Assembly (NCBI GenBank): GCA_964453915.1
Contig: CAYVPW010000012.1
Span: 1-33,065 of the forward strand
DNA from: UBA1259 sp964453915
Lineage (GTDB): Bacteria > Bacillota > Clostridia > Christensenellales > Borkfalkiaceae
Length of the DNA stretch: 33,065 nucleotides
Direction: 5' to 3'
The notes below the pieces were generated by a model. The model searched no databases, was not told the DNA's origin, and saw nothing but the letters and a program-made list of their open reading frames with translations. Position numbers and translations under genes: made by a program. Below are positions 21,352 through 30,283 of the stretch, one piece after another. How positions within the stretch are numbered: position 1 is the first letter of the stretch; each line of letters starts with the position of its first letter.

Positions 21352-21369
21352 AAAAGAAGTCCGTCTTTT
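21352..21369 (-). terminator. weak terminator after the ferritin-like gene
   Basis: AAAAGA and TCTTTT form a 6-bp stem around CGGACT, just past the stop codon, and one further T follows. It is AT-only and short, so termination may be partial. Confidence 0.35.
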
Positions 21370-21379
21370 ATAAAAAAAG

Positions 21380-21886
21380 TTATTGATAAAGTTCTTTTAA
21401 TCTTTCTTTTAATGCGGCAACGTGCAGTTCTTCGTCTAGTCTTATTCTCGCAATCACCGCACTAATCCTTTCGTTTTTTAATAGACAAGTTGCCCTGTCA
21501 TAACCTTTTATTGCCATAATTTCAGAAGAAACGTCGTCTAATAACATTTTTTCGCAGGTTTTGCTGTAAGAAATTCTGGAAGTATCGTAAAACGCCCTAC
21601 TGAATCCGTCCGAAACTCCGTACCACGGGTCGCACCCCAAATCTAAAATAAGCTTACCCAAAACTTTAACGTGTATCATCTCCGCAAGGGATATACTTTC
21701 TAGCAATTCCGCCGTGCTTTTATCTCCGTTTTTCTCAAAATAAAAAGAATGGTATACGTATTGTAAAATTGCGGTCAATTCTCCGTGAAGCCCGCCAAAA
21801 AACTCTTTTATTATCATTGCGGAACAAACGTCTTTTCCTATATTTTCTAAGCACGGATAAGGCAATTCCACCGTTAAAGGTTTCAT
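21380..21886 (-). CDS. ferritin-like di-iron/di-manganese protein
   Basis: A 168-residue four-helix-bundle protein of the ferritin-like superfamily. Metal ligands in the expected order are Glu36 (GELTAILQY), Glu69 and His72 (AEMIHVKVLGKL), Glu122 (SSEIMAIKGY), and Glu152 with His155 (EELHVAAL). It resembles the stand-alone ferritin-like/rubrerythrin-type proteins of Clostridia, related to CotJC and manganese catalases, but has no rubredoxin domain. Probable roles are oxygen or peroxide defence, or a spore-coat manganese protein. GGGGGG lies directly before ATG 21886. No good promoter was found in the 230 bases upstream, although TATAAA occurs near 21910. Confidence 0.82.
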   Translation of the reverse strand: MKPLTVELPYPCLENIGKDVCSAMIIKEFFGGLHGELTAILQYVYHSFYFEKNGDKSTAELLESISLAEMIHVKVLGKLILDLGCDPWYGVSDGFSRAFYDTSRISYSKTCEKMLLDDVSSEIMAIKGYDRATCLLKNERISAVIARIRLDEELHVAALKERLKELYQ

Positions 21887-22065
21887 ATTTTCCCCCCTTG
21901 TTTTTTTGCTTTATACTATGCCCCGTATCCGTTTTTTTGTTAAACGGTTAATACCCTGTACACGTTGATAAAACGGTAAGATTTATTCTTGTTTTAATCC
22001 TTTTTTCGCTATTGCTATCTAAAAGCAAAAAAACAGACAAAACCCCGCTTCTCTTTATAAATAAA

Positions 22066-22099
22066 AAACACACTGCGCTTATAATCTAAACGCAGTGTG
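22066..22099 (-). terminator. terminator of the repeat lipoprotein gene
   Basis: A 9-bp perfect stem CACACTGCG/CGCAGTGTG (22069-22077 and 22091-22099) with a 13-nt loop, followed on the minus strand by TTTTTTATTT. A run of A on its other side gives a U-run on the plus strand only in the reverse sense, so the main direction is minus. Confidence 0.85.
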
Positions 22100-22117
22100 C
22101 GATTAAAAAAAATTCAA

Positions 22118-22978
22118 TCAATATTCTTTCGTCCAATATGGTTGGCATTTTACGTATATATACACGTTTTTATCTGTAAACGTATACATATTAAACACCG
22201 TTGCACCCACTTCTCCCGTAGGCACAAACTTTATCTCTTTTCCGTCTTTAATATAGTACCAAAATTCAAAATAATAATCGGTTTTGGCTATAGACGGAGC
22301 GGATAAGTCAAGCGTCGTTCCGTATTTTACGTTTTCTATAGAGAATTCGTTTAACCCGTTATACGTGCACTGAACGACTTCTTCTCTGCCGGAATCCGGA
22401 TTAAAAACGTTGTCCGTTAAAACCAAATTTACCGTGTAACTTTCGGTAAAATAATTTGCTTTATAACTTTTATCCCCACGGCTTCCACTTTTAATACAAA
22501 CATAAGTGGAAACGTCTTGAATATCAGTGCCGCTCCACCCGATAAACGTATACCCCTGTTTTTTTGCACCGAACAAGTTTACGTCTTTTCCGTCAGTAGT
22601 ATAACAAAAGGGGTTGCCCGCACTCATACTACCGCCGTCCAAATCATAGGTAATAGCGTAAGCACCGTTCGGCACCCACGTTGCCTTTATCGTCACGGAA
22701 GAGCGGAATTCATACACGTCTCCATCTTTTATTATATTAAGTTCGTCCCCAAACTCGTAAACCCAACAATTAAATTTATAACCTTCTCTGGTAATCTCCG
22801 GAAATTTTATTTTTTCACCCGTTTCTATCTTGAACGTGCGCTCGGATAAAACGCCGCCGTTTGCATCGAACGAAATCTCTAATCCGCCGTTATCCGTTAA
22901 ACAGGCAGAAAAAAGAGCACAGCATGCAACAAGCAAGCAAAAAGATAATATTAAGCTTAATAATCTTTTAATTTTCAT
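22118..22978 (-). CDS. lipoprotein with InlB B/Listeria-Bacteroides repeats
   Basis: A 286-residue surface lipoprotein counted from ATG 22978. The signal peptide MKIKRLLSLILSFC is followed by two possible lipoboxes, LVAC (Cys19) and FSAC (Cys26). Two beta-grasp repeats of the InlB B / Listeria-Bacteroides (Flg_new) type follow: ISFDANGGVL to EGYKFNCWVYE, and ITYDLDGGSM to QGYTFIGWSG. A third, diverged unit covers about residues 175-280 (TVNLVLTDN to YYFEFWYYIKDG). Such repeats are found in Gram-positive surface proteins and adhesins; the ligand is unknown. No sortase signal is present, so anchoring is by lipid. The promoter predicts a leaderless transcript. Confidence 0.85.
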   Translation of the reverse strand: MKIKRLLSLILSFCLLVACCALFSACLTDNGGLEISFDANGGVLSERTFKIETGEKIKFPEITREGYKFNCWVYEFGDELNIIKDGDVYEFRSSVTIKATWVPNGAYAITYDLDGGSMSAGNPFCYTTDGKDVNLFGAKKQGYTFIGWSGTDIQDVSTYVCIKSGSRGDKSYKANYFTESYTVNLVLTDNVFNPDSGREEVVQCTYNGLNEFSIENVKYGTTLDLSAPSIAKTDYYFEFWYYIKDGKEIKFVPTGEVGATVFNMYTFTDKNVYIYVKCQPYWTKEY

Positions 22979-22985
22979 AGGTGAA

Positions 22986-23014
22986 ATTATATACTTTATC
23001 ACTAGGTTTGTCAA
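22986..23014 (-). promoter_or_regulatory. lipoprotein promoter, predicted leaderless
   Basis: Full-consensus TTGACA (23014-23009), 17 nt, TATAAT (22991-22986), then 7 nt (TTCACCT) and ATG 22978. No ribosome binding site can fit downstream of the expected start of transcription. The -35 box lies just past the stop codon of the upstream gene. Confidence 0.85.
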
Positions 23015-23021
23015 CTTTTAT

Positions 23022-23705
23022 TCATACGCCGTATTTAGACATTATTTTTAATAGCGCACCTAGTCCGTCGTTTATTTTTGACTTTATCTCTCTATCCGTT
23101 CCGTATCTTTCCGCTTGATAGAGTGCGGATTTTAGTTCGGATACCTGTTTTGCGTCTACCGAAGTAAGATTATAATACTCTAACCTTTTAAGAATGTTTT
23201 TAACGTGCGAAAAATCCAGTTCGTCTTCTCCGCTTCGGCTGTTTGCTGCAATTTCGGGTTCTATTTCCATGCTAGCGGTGCGTAAAACGTCTACGTTCTC
23301 TCTTTTTATACAAAAATTTCCACCACCGTCCGTCTCTTTTTTAGCTTGTTCGCCCAACTGTTTTATCAATTCGCTCTCTTTCTTTTTAGGCTTGCAAAAT
23401 TTACCTTTTACAAGCGCAATGGGAATATAACAAAGCAAAACCAAAGCAAGCGGCACAAGAACGAAGAAAACCGTGTTTTTTTGTTCCTGCAAAGAAAGCA
23501 ACCCTTGTAAAAACAAAAAGTTTACTGCGGACGACAATATAAAACCCGTTTTTACATCTTTCTTCCTCGTTTTCCTACTTAAAGATAAAATCAATAAACA
23601 CACGATAAATAAAACAATTTCTATTCCGCAAAAAAAGTAAAAAAACCCGTCTACGCCAAACGCTGAACAAAAAGATTCTAAAAACGCCGAAAAACTTCCT
23701 TTCAT
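23022..23705 (-). CDS. hypothetical membrane protein downstream of addA
   Basis: A 227-residue protein from ATG 23705 (an ATG two codons upstream is possible). The first half has three hydrophobic segments: about residues 18-40 (YFFCGIEIVLFIVCLLILSL), 53-70 (FILSSAVNFLFLQGLL) and 80-104 (VFFVLVPLALVLLCYIPIALV). The second half is charged and soluble, ending in a helical domain (about 168-227: FSHVKNILKRLEYYNLTSVD to ALLKIMSKYGV). I recognise no family. It follows addA by 64 bases on the same strand. TATAAT or TATTAT lies 4-7 nt before the ATG, so it may have its own leaderless promoter, although no -35 is visible. Confidence 0.75.
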   Translation of the reverse strand: MKGSFSAFLESFCSAFGVDGFFYFFCGIEIVLFIVCLLILSLSRKTRKKDVKTGFILSSAVNFLFLQGLLSLQEQKNTVFFVLVPLALVLLCYIPIALVKGKFCKPKKKESELIKQLGEQAKKETDGGGNFCIKRENVDVLRTASMEIEPEIAANSRSGEDELDFSHVKNILKRLEYYNLTSVDAKQVSELKSALYQAERYGTDREIKSKINDGLGALLKIMSKYGV

Positions 23706-23768
23706 ACGCATTATAATAACGCATAAAAAACCGCGTTTTTGGCGTTTATTTAGCGCAAACCGTCTTTT

Positions 23769-26700
23769 TTAGTCGATTAAAACCGTTTCTCCCGTAAGCA
23801 AACTTATCACGTATTTAGAAGACACTTTAATATTAAGCACTTTTTCTACCGCGTAAGCATACAATTCCAACTGTTTACTGTACTTCTCCTTTAAAACGGT
23901 AGCAGGCAAAGAAGAATATTTGTAGTCTATTATATCGCAAGAATCTTTCCCTATCGCCAAAAGGTCTATCTTTCCCTGAATCAAAACCGTTTCTTCCGTT
24001 TGTACGCCGTATAATAAATTTGCAGGCACGTTTACTAAAAAATCCTTTTCTCTATACAAAGTTTTTCCTTTAAGCCCGTCAAACGCACCGCCGTCTATAG
24101 CAAATTGTATTTTTTCTAAAGAAACAAGCGCAACTTCTTCGTCTTTTATAAGTCCTTTTTTAACAAACTCTTTAACTGCGTCCGCAATATTAGGCATTCT
24201 ATCAAAATCGTATAATTCTAAAATTCTATGTGCGGCAGTCCCCGCCATTGCGGAAGTAGAAGGTAAATCTTCTTTTTCGTCAAAGGCAATTATCTCTTTA
24301 TAATCCCTTTCCATTCCTTCGTTTACCGCCGTCACGGTCGTTTTAAGCGGCAATGCGGTTTGCTCCGCAAACGGATAACAATACGAAAAATTGCTTTTCA
24401 TCTTTTCATAAAGCTCTTTTTCTTCTTCGCCTATAAGCACTTTTCTAGGCCCTTCTTTTCTATTAAAAAACTCTAAAGTATCTTTCGTATAAAATGTTGC
24501 AGGTAAACTTTTAGGAAGATAATCTAAAAACCTAGTCGCTCCGCTAAAAACGTCTTTTCTGTCATCCCACTCGGCAACCACCGCTAGGTGTAAAGAATAA
24601 CTAGCCCTAGTAAGCGCAACGTAAAACAGCCTTAATTCTTCTTTTATTATGTTGATTTTAGCCTTTTGTTTTAAGTATCCCCTATAAATAGTGCTTCCGT
24701 AAGTCTTTAATTCGTCATCGTACTTTCTCACGGCAAAACCGGCTTCCCTATCCGTAAGTATTTCGTTTTTTAAATCTTCTTCGTTTATCTTTTTTTCTAG
24801 CCCGCAAACTATCACAACGGGAAATTCCAGTCCTTTAGAAGCGTGTATCGTCATAAGACTTACAACGTTTTCATCTTCGCTTGCCCCCGAATAACAAAAT
24901 GCGTAAGGATTTATTTTGATTAAATTTAAAAATTCCTTTACAGTATAATTTTTGCCGTTCTTTTGTGCACAAGAAATAAAAAACCTTAAATTTTCCGCAC
25001 GTCTTTCCCCGTTTCCCTTGGCTAACAAGCACTCGTAATAAGCGCTGTCTTCTATCGCCTTTTCTAAAACCTCTTTTGCAGGTAAACAATCCGCAAGTTC
25101 TCTTAAATATTCTATATACCCGTAAAAATCTTTTACCTTTTCAGACAATGCAAAATCGCCGTTTTTAACGTATTCCGCTGCCTGATAAAAATACCCGTCT
25201 TTTTTTTCTTCCGCCTTGCGGCTGTTATAATACTCTCTTTGAATAGTTAAAAGTTCTTCGTCCGTAAACCCGCCCATAGGACTTTTCATTACCGTACAGA
25301 GGGGCACGTCGTTTAAAAAGCAATCTAACAACTCTAACAGGCAAACAACCGGCTTTATTTCGGGCAAGTCCACCACTGAACTGGCGGTATCGGTAGAAAT
25401 GGGAATCCCCCTTAAAGAAAGCCCTTTAACAAGTTCTTGCACAAACTCTGCGTTTTTATTTCTCGTTAAAACGGCTATATCCTTAAATTCAACCCGTTTA
25501 TTCTCTTTTGTTTTCGGGTCGTAATAATCCTTTCCTATCTCGTTAAAAATTATGTTTGCAACAAGTCCCGCCGCCGAAGATTTGTCTTTTTTTTCGGTAT
25601 CTTTTTTCAGTTCCTCTAAAATATCGTATATCCTCGGTTCTTCCGTTTCTTCCATAGGTTTAGGCTCTATTAAAAAGTGAAGTTCCGCTCTTCCTTCGTT
25701 ATCTCCATAAACGCCGCCGGCGTTTAACAAAGCGGTATCTTTATAAGACTGCCCGTAAAACTCTTCCGTCATAGAATAAGAAAAAACCTCGTTAACACAT
25801 TCTATCACCTTGTTTGCGGAACGGAAATTATGATTGAGATTTATCACCGTCTGCCCGCTTTCTTGCATTTTTTTAAATTTTTCGGAAAAAAATTCCGGAC
25901 GACAACCCCTAAACCCGTATATGCTTTGCTTAACGTCTCCAACCATAAACAAATTATCTTTTGCTATGCGGGTAATAATTGCTTCTTGAACCCCGTTTAT
26001 ATCTTGATATTCGTCTATAAACACGTATTTGTATTTTTCGCTTACTTCTTTTCTTATCGTTTCATCGGAAAGAACGTTTAACGCAAACCTTTCTAAATCG
26101 GCAAAATCTAAAACGTTTTCTTCTCTTTTTATCTTGGCATAGTTTCTAGTAAACGAATCCACTATCTCCGCTATCTTTTCGGTATGAAAGCGGAGTTGTT
26201 CTAAACTTTTCAAGTCGTTTTCTTTCGTAGATAAATTATCCGCAACACCCTTAATAAACTTAGAAAGGGCTGCTTTCCTGCTTTTGCACTTTTCTTTTAA
26301 TTCGTTGCCAAAAAAATCCAAATTTTCAGTTTTACCGAAACTCAGCGTTATCTTAAACGGCGTTTCTTTAAGAGAATACACGCTTTGAGAACGCAAATAA
26401 TTTTCTAAAAAATCCGCAACCGCAAGGCAAGATTCCACTCCTTTTTTTATGCCCGCCTCGCTTGCCTGTTTTGCGTAGCCTAAAAATTCTTGTTTGTATC
26501 TCGCTAGTTCTTTATCTACAAGTTGCTTATACTTTTTATCCGTATCCTCAAAACCTTTTAAAGAATAATTTTCAAAACTCTTTGCAAAAAAAGAAGCGGC
26601 GTCCCCTTCAGAAGAAACGTATTCGTATAAAAACAAAACGAGTTCCCTAAACTTATCGTCTTTTCTGTGCGAAGAATGTCTTTTGTTAACGGTTAAGAAA

Positions 26701-27161
26701 TCCTTATCTTTAGAAGCGTAATATTCTTTAAAAGTTTTATCTATCGCTTCTTTTTTCAACTTCCCGGAAAGCGTTTCGTCGGCAATGGAATAGTCCGGCG
26801 AAACACCCGCTTCGTAAAAATATCTTCTTACAAGTCTAGAACAAAAAGAATCTATCGTGCTTATATCCGAATACGGTATTTCGGATAGTTGCTCAACAAG
26901 CGTTTCGTCGCCCGTTTTTTCTATTGCGTCCGTCATCGCCTTGTATAATTTATCTTTCATATCTTGGGCAGCGGATTCGGTAAACGTCATTGCAAGCACT
27001 TCTTTTACGGTGGTTTTCTTTTCCGTGATTAGCCGTATAAGCCTTGAAATCATAACGAAAGTCTTTCCGCTCCCTGCGGAAGCGGATACCATAACGTTGC
27101 CGCTATCGTGATTTATCGCTTTTATTTGTTCTGGTTTTAATTCAGGCATCTTCTTCCCCAT
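23769..27161 (-). CDS. addA: ATP-dependent helicase/nuclease subunit A (AddA)
   Basis: A 1130-residue UvrD/Rep-type (SF1A) helicase with a C-terminal RecB-family nuclease. Walker A is SASAGSGKT (26-34), motif II is VFIDEYQDINGVQ, SIYGFRGCRPE is motif III, and SLMTIHASKGLEFPVVIV and LFYVALTRA are motifs V and VI. The nuclease has GKIDLLAIG, DIIDYKYSS (Asp1079, Lys1081) and QLELYAYAV. With AddB it processes double-strand breaks to a 3' end at Chi and loads RecA. The start at 27161 overlaps addB by 20 bases; ATG 27149 (MPELKPEQ) with GGGGAAG ahead is an alternative. Confidence 0.96.
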   Translation of the reverse strand: MGKKMPELKPEQIKAINHDSGNVMVSASAGSGKTFVMISRLIRLITEKKTTVKEVLAMTFTESAAQDMKDKLYKAMTDAIEKTGDETLVEQLSEIPYSDISTIDSFCSRLVRRYFYEAGVSPDYSIADETLSGKLKKEAIDKTFKEYYASKDKDFLTVNKRHSSHRKDDKFRELVLFLYEYVSSEGDAASFFAKSFENYSLKGFEDTDKKYKQLVDKELARYKQEFLGYAKQASEAGIKKGVESCLAVADFLENYLRSQSVYSLKETPFKITLSFGKTENLDFFGNELKEKCKSRKAALSKFIKGVADNLSTKENDLKSLEQLRFHTEKIAEIVDSFTRNYAKIKREENVLDFADLERFALNVLSDETIRKEVSEKYKYVFIDEYQDINGVQEAIITRIAKDNLFMVGDVKQSIYGFRGCRPEFFSEKFKKMQESGQTVINLNHNFRSANKVIECVNEVFSYSMTEEFYGQSYKDTALLNAGGVYGDNEGRAELHFLIEPKPMEETEEPRIYDILEELKKDTEKKDKSSAAGLVANIIFNEIGKDYYDPKTKENKRVEFKDIAVLTRNKNAEFVQELVKGLSLRGIPISTDTASSVVDLPEIKPVVCLLELLDCFLNDVPLCTVMKSPMGGFTDEELLTIQREYYNSRKAEEKKDGYFYQAAEYVKNGDFALSEKVKDFYGYIEYLRELADCLPAKEVLEKAIEDSAYYECLLAKGNGERRAENLRFFISCAQKNGKNYTVKEFLNLIKINPYAFCYSGASEDENVVSLMTIHASKGLEFPVVIVCGLEKKINEEDLKNEILTDREAGFAVRKYDDELKTYGSTIYRGYLKQKAKINIIKEELRLFYVALTRASYSLHLAVVAEWDDRKDVFSGATRFLDYLPKSLPATFYTKDTLEFFNRKEGPRKVLIGEEEKELYEKMKSNFSYCYPFAEQTALPLKTTVTAVNEGMERDYKEIIAFDEKEDLPSTSAMAGTAAHRILELYDFDRMPNIADAVKEFVKKGLIKDEEVALVSLEKIQFAIDGGAFDGLKGKTLYREKDFLVNVPANLLYGVQTEETVLIQGKIDLLAIGKDSCDIIDYKYSSLPATVLKEKYSKQLELYAYAVEKVLNIKVSSKYVISLLTGETVLID

Positions 27162-30100
27162 CTTTTACCGATTCAGTCAAAACGTTTTTGTCTACTTTTG
27201 AAAGCATCCTTTCTTCTAGCAACTCTTTTTGACACATTCCGCTAAGTTTACAATATCTACACGCTTCTAAAAAAGGCGAACTGACTATCACGCCGTCGTC
27301 CATTTGTTCAACCGCTTTTTGACAAACTTTTTCCGCATAAACAACGTAAGAATCTATAATCTCCTTATCGGTCAACGTCTTTTTGCCTTCTTGATTTGGC
27401 AAGTTATTATCTTCTTTACCGTCTACGGTTTTACCGATAAAGCACTCTTCTTTCTTTGTTTTTTCGTCCCCGTAATCATCGGCAACCTTTGCATAATAAA
27501 GCCCCGCCGTTTTTTTATCCTTAAACGCCGAAGCATAAAGATACAACTGCAATTTCGTTCCGGAAAAAAGCAAAGAATCTTTTGCGTCTACGCTGCCCGT
27601 TTTATAGTCTATAATGCGGTAATAATCACCCGCTACGTCTACTCTGTCTATTTTCCCTTTAAGTTTAACCTTTCCGTTTAGCAACCTGTACTCAAACGGA
27701 AACTCTAAATATTTAGGGGTAAAACCGGATTCTTTAATTTCGTTATAAAACTTAACGCAAAACTTTTTAGATTCTTCTATCGCTTGCCTAAAAAAGTAAT
27801 CCGTTTCGCAATCCTCAAAATATCTCGCATATTCCGAAAGTTCTGCCACGCGGCTTACCGCTTCGTTAAAAGCCTTTTCAAAACCTGCTTGCTCAACGGC
27901 TTTTATGTTAGATAAAAACTCGTTAAACACGGCGTGCATAAAATTCCCCAAAGAAGAAGCGGAAATCTTTCCTTCTTCTCTCTCCTTAACTCTTAAAATT
28001 CTATTTACAAACGCACGGTACGGGCATTTATAATACTCTTCTATCATAGTAGGCGAAGCAACGCCGCTTATCGTGTTTCCCTTAAAGCCGTTTAGCCTTA
28101 CCTTAATTTCGGCGTTTGCGGAATCTAAAACGCTGGATGCCGCTTTATCCCCCTCTACCGCTTTATAATAAGCCGTTTGTTTAGAAAAATCGTCTTCTTT
28201 TCTATAAGCAAATCGGCCGCAACCCAGTGCAAAAGAAGTAAGCCCTTGCCTTTTTGTTAGATAACCGGTAAACCTACTGTCTATGCGGTGCTTTTTAATT
28301 GTAAAAGCCTTATCAAAAAAGTCTAGCACTACGCCCTTTGCGGTTTTTTTGCCGTTTGCTTCCACCAAGGGATAAGATAAATAAAGTTCTTTATCAAACG
28401 ATGCAAGCGCAACGCCTAAATTTTCTTTTGCGCGTGCGTTTACAACTTTTATTTTTGGTTCTACCAAAACCTTTAGGTCGGATAAGCGGTTTATATCGTC
28501 ATCGTTGATAAGCGCAACATCCTCTTTAACTGAAGGCACGCCGTCCGTAAGCCCCACCGCAAACAAATATTTTGATTTTGCCAAAGCGGTTTCTCTGTAT
28601 CCGCCTATAAACACCGCATCTTTAAACTGAGGTATCACGGATAGTTCCATCGCATAAACGCCGCTTGTAAACACGTTTAATCTTTCCGAAAAGCTAAGCG
28701 CAACGTCCCCTAACAAAGCCTCCATATCGCCCAAAATAACGGCTGTCGCTTGGTATATTTGCCTGTTTATATCTGCCTGTACGGGTTCTCCTAAATCAAC
28801 AAGCCGCTTTGTGTACTCTTTTATTTTGCATTCCGCTTCTAAATCTTTTAGCGTTTTATTTATATCGAATTTATCAAAAAATGAAACTATTTTTTTTCTA
28901 AAAGCTTCAAGCTCTTCTAAATCGTCTAAGCCGTCGCTGTATAAAAACGGTTTTTTTATAGAAGAATAGTTTACGTTATATTTAAGCGTATAGTTATAAA
29001 ACCTGTCCGTTAAATTTTTATCATTGCAAAATAACGGATTTTTATAAAAAGACGACAAACACTCTCTTTCAAGATTTTTATCGAAAGCGGTGATATAATC
29101 TATAATCAGTTTTATAAGCGGATGCGTGTCCGGACAAATTTTTTCGTCTAAAAAATACGGAATATTTAACTTGCCGAATTGCGCTTTTACGGCGTTTTTG
29201 TATATCGTTTTATCGGCGATTGCAATGGTAAAATCGCTGTATCTTGCACCGCCTTCCATAACCTTTAATTTAATTGTTTCGGCTATGGTTTTTATTTCGG
29301 AATAAATGTCTTTTGCGGTAAAAGCATATATTTCGTTTGTATTTACCTTTTCTTTAATTAACGGAGAAAAAATATTTTTTAGGATAATCCCACTCTCTTT
29401 AGAGCAATCCGTTTTAATAAAAGTTTCACTTACCTTTTCCCCACAGGTTTTGGCGACTTTTCTAAAAGCATCCGCCGTTTCGTTTAAGAATAAAAATCCG
29501 TTGTTGCCGCCCGTTAAAATTGCCGTCACCGAGCGTGCGGTTTTTATCAATGCGGTAATAACGTCCCTAATTTGTCCGGTAAAAGACGTGTATCCCAAAA
29601 GATATACGTCCGTATTTTTTAACTCTTTATCGTTTTCTATTATTTGGGGAAGAAAAGATAATATTTTGCTTTGATCGCATAGTCCGCTTTGTTCTATAAA
29701 TTCTTCGTATTTTTCGTAAACAGACGCTATATCCGTAAGCTTGTTTTTTAGGCTTCCTTCAATATTAGCCGTGCAATCAAACAACTCTTCGTGGCTTACC
29801 TTTGCGCTTTTTAACTGTGCAATCAGTTCGTATAAAGAAGGCGCAAGATTTTTTTTGCTTGCATAAAAGCACTTTAACGCAGACTTTTGCAAAATCCTTT
29901 TCACCGCCATTGCAGAACCTTCTTTGCTAAGTGTTTTTTCTATAGGCTTTGCCCTTCTTAAATAATTACCGAAAGAATAAACGTCCGTATTAAAACTGCC
30001 TTTTAGCGCATCGCAAACGGCTCTCTCCGCCATTAGAGAGATTTTTTCTTCACAAAAAACCAAGTTTTTATATTCCATTCCGTTGGACTTGCCTTTTAAG

Positions 30101-30168
30101 TCTTCGGTTAAAATATTAAAAACGTTATAATAACTGTCGGTAATAAAAAGTCTAATTTTTTGATTCAT
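27142..30168 (-). CDS. addB: AddB-type subunit of the AddAB nuclease, no Walker A
   Basis: A 1008-residue partner of AddA. The C-terminal nuclease domain has GKIDRVDV and YRIIDYKTGS (Asp854, Lys856) and KLQLYLYA. Four cysteines in the known AddB iron-sulfur arrangement are present: Cys715 (YKCPYRAF) and Cys970, 973 and 979 (ACRYCKLSGMC). The N terminus (LFITDSYYNVFNIL) lacks the GxxGxGKS/T nucleotide-binding loop found in Bacillus AddB, so this subunit probably does not bind ATP there and acts as a structural, Chi-scanning and nuclease partner. The promoter predicts translation from a leaderless message at ATG 30168. First gene of the addB-addA operon. Confidence 0.93.
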   Translation of the reverse strand: MNQKIRLFITDSYYNVFNILTEDLKGKSNGMEYKNLVFCEEKISLMAERAVCDALKGSFNTDVYSFGNYLRRAKPIEKTLSKEGSAMAVKRILQKSALKCFYASKKNLAPSLYELIAQLKSAKVSHEELFDCTANIEGSLKNKLTDIASVYEKYEEFIEQSGLCDQSKILSFLPQIIENDKELKNTDVYLLGYTSFTGQIRDVITALIKTARSVTAILTGGNNGFLFLNETADAFRKVAKTCGEKVSETFIKTDCSKESGIILKNIFSPLIKEKVNTNEIYAFTAKDIYSEIKTIAETIKLKVMEGGARYSDFTIAIADKTIYKNAVKAQFGKLNIPYFLDEKICPDTHPLIKLIIDYITAFDKNLERECLSSFYKNPLFCNDKNLTDRFYNYTLKYNVNYSSIKKPFLYSDGLDDLEELEAFRKKIVSFFDKFDINKTLKDLEAECKIKEYTKRLVDLGEPVQADINRQIYQATAVILGDMEALLGDVALSFSERLNVFTSGVYAMELSVIPQFKDAVFIGGYRETALAKSKYLFAVGLTDGVPSVKEDVALINDDDINRLSDLKVLVEPKIKVVNARAKENLGVALASFDKELYLSYPLVEANGKKTAKGVVLDFFDKAFTIKKHRIDSRFTGYLTKRQGLTSFALGCGRFAYRKEDDFSKQTAYYKAVEGDKAASSVLDSANAEIKVRLNGFKGNTISGVASPTMIEEYYKCPYRAFVNRILRVKEREEGKISASSLGNFMHAVFNEFLSNIKAVEQAGFEKAFNEAVSRVAELSEYARYFEDCETDYFFRQAIEESKKFCVKFYNEIKESGFTPKYLEFPFEYRLLNGKVKLKGKIDRVDVAGDYYRIIDYKTGSVDAKDSLLFSGTKLQLYLYASAFKDKKTAGLYYAKVADDYGDEKTKKEECFIGKTVDGKEDNNLPNQEGKKTLTDKEIIDSYVVYAEKVCQKAVEQMDDGVIVSSPFLEACRYCKLSGMCQKELLEERMLSKVDKNVLTESVKDGEEDA

Positions 30169-30174
30169 AACTAC

Positions 30175-30203
30175 ATTATAACTTTATTTATTTTAACTTT
30201 CAA
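30175..30203 (-). promoter_or_regulatory. addBA promoter, predicted leaderless
   Basis: TTGAAA (30203-30198), 17 nt, TATAAT (30180-30175), then GTAGTT and ATG 30168. It is the clearest leaderless arrangement in the window, with no purine-rich binding site before the ATG. Confidence 0.85.
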
Positions 30204-30222
30204 GGGTTTTTGCGTACACCGA

Positions 30223-30251
30223 TTTACAAATTTTATTATTTATGTTATATT
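30223..30251 (+). promoter_or_regulatory. promoter of the 339-aa lipoprotein
   Basis: TTTACA (30223-30228), 17 nt, TATATT (30246-30251). In contrast to the divergent addB promoter, it gives a leader of about 26 nt with CGGAGATAAAA before ATG 30284. Confidence 0.65.
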
Positions 30252-30283
30252 TATACCGTTAGACTAAATTATCGGAGATAAAA

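Noticed and set aside
23712..23768. terminator between addA and the membrane protein gene
   Set aside because: AAAACGCGGTTTTTT-type pairing is short and weak; no convincing stem with a U-run.
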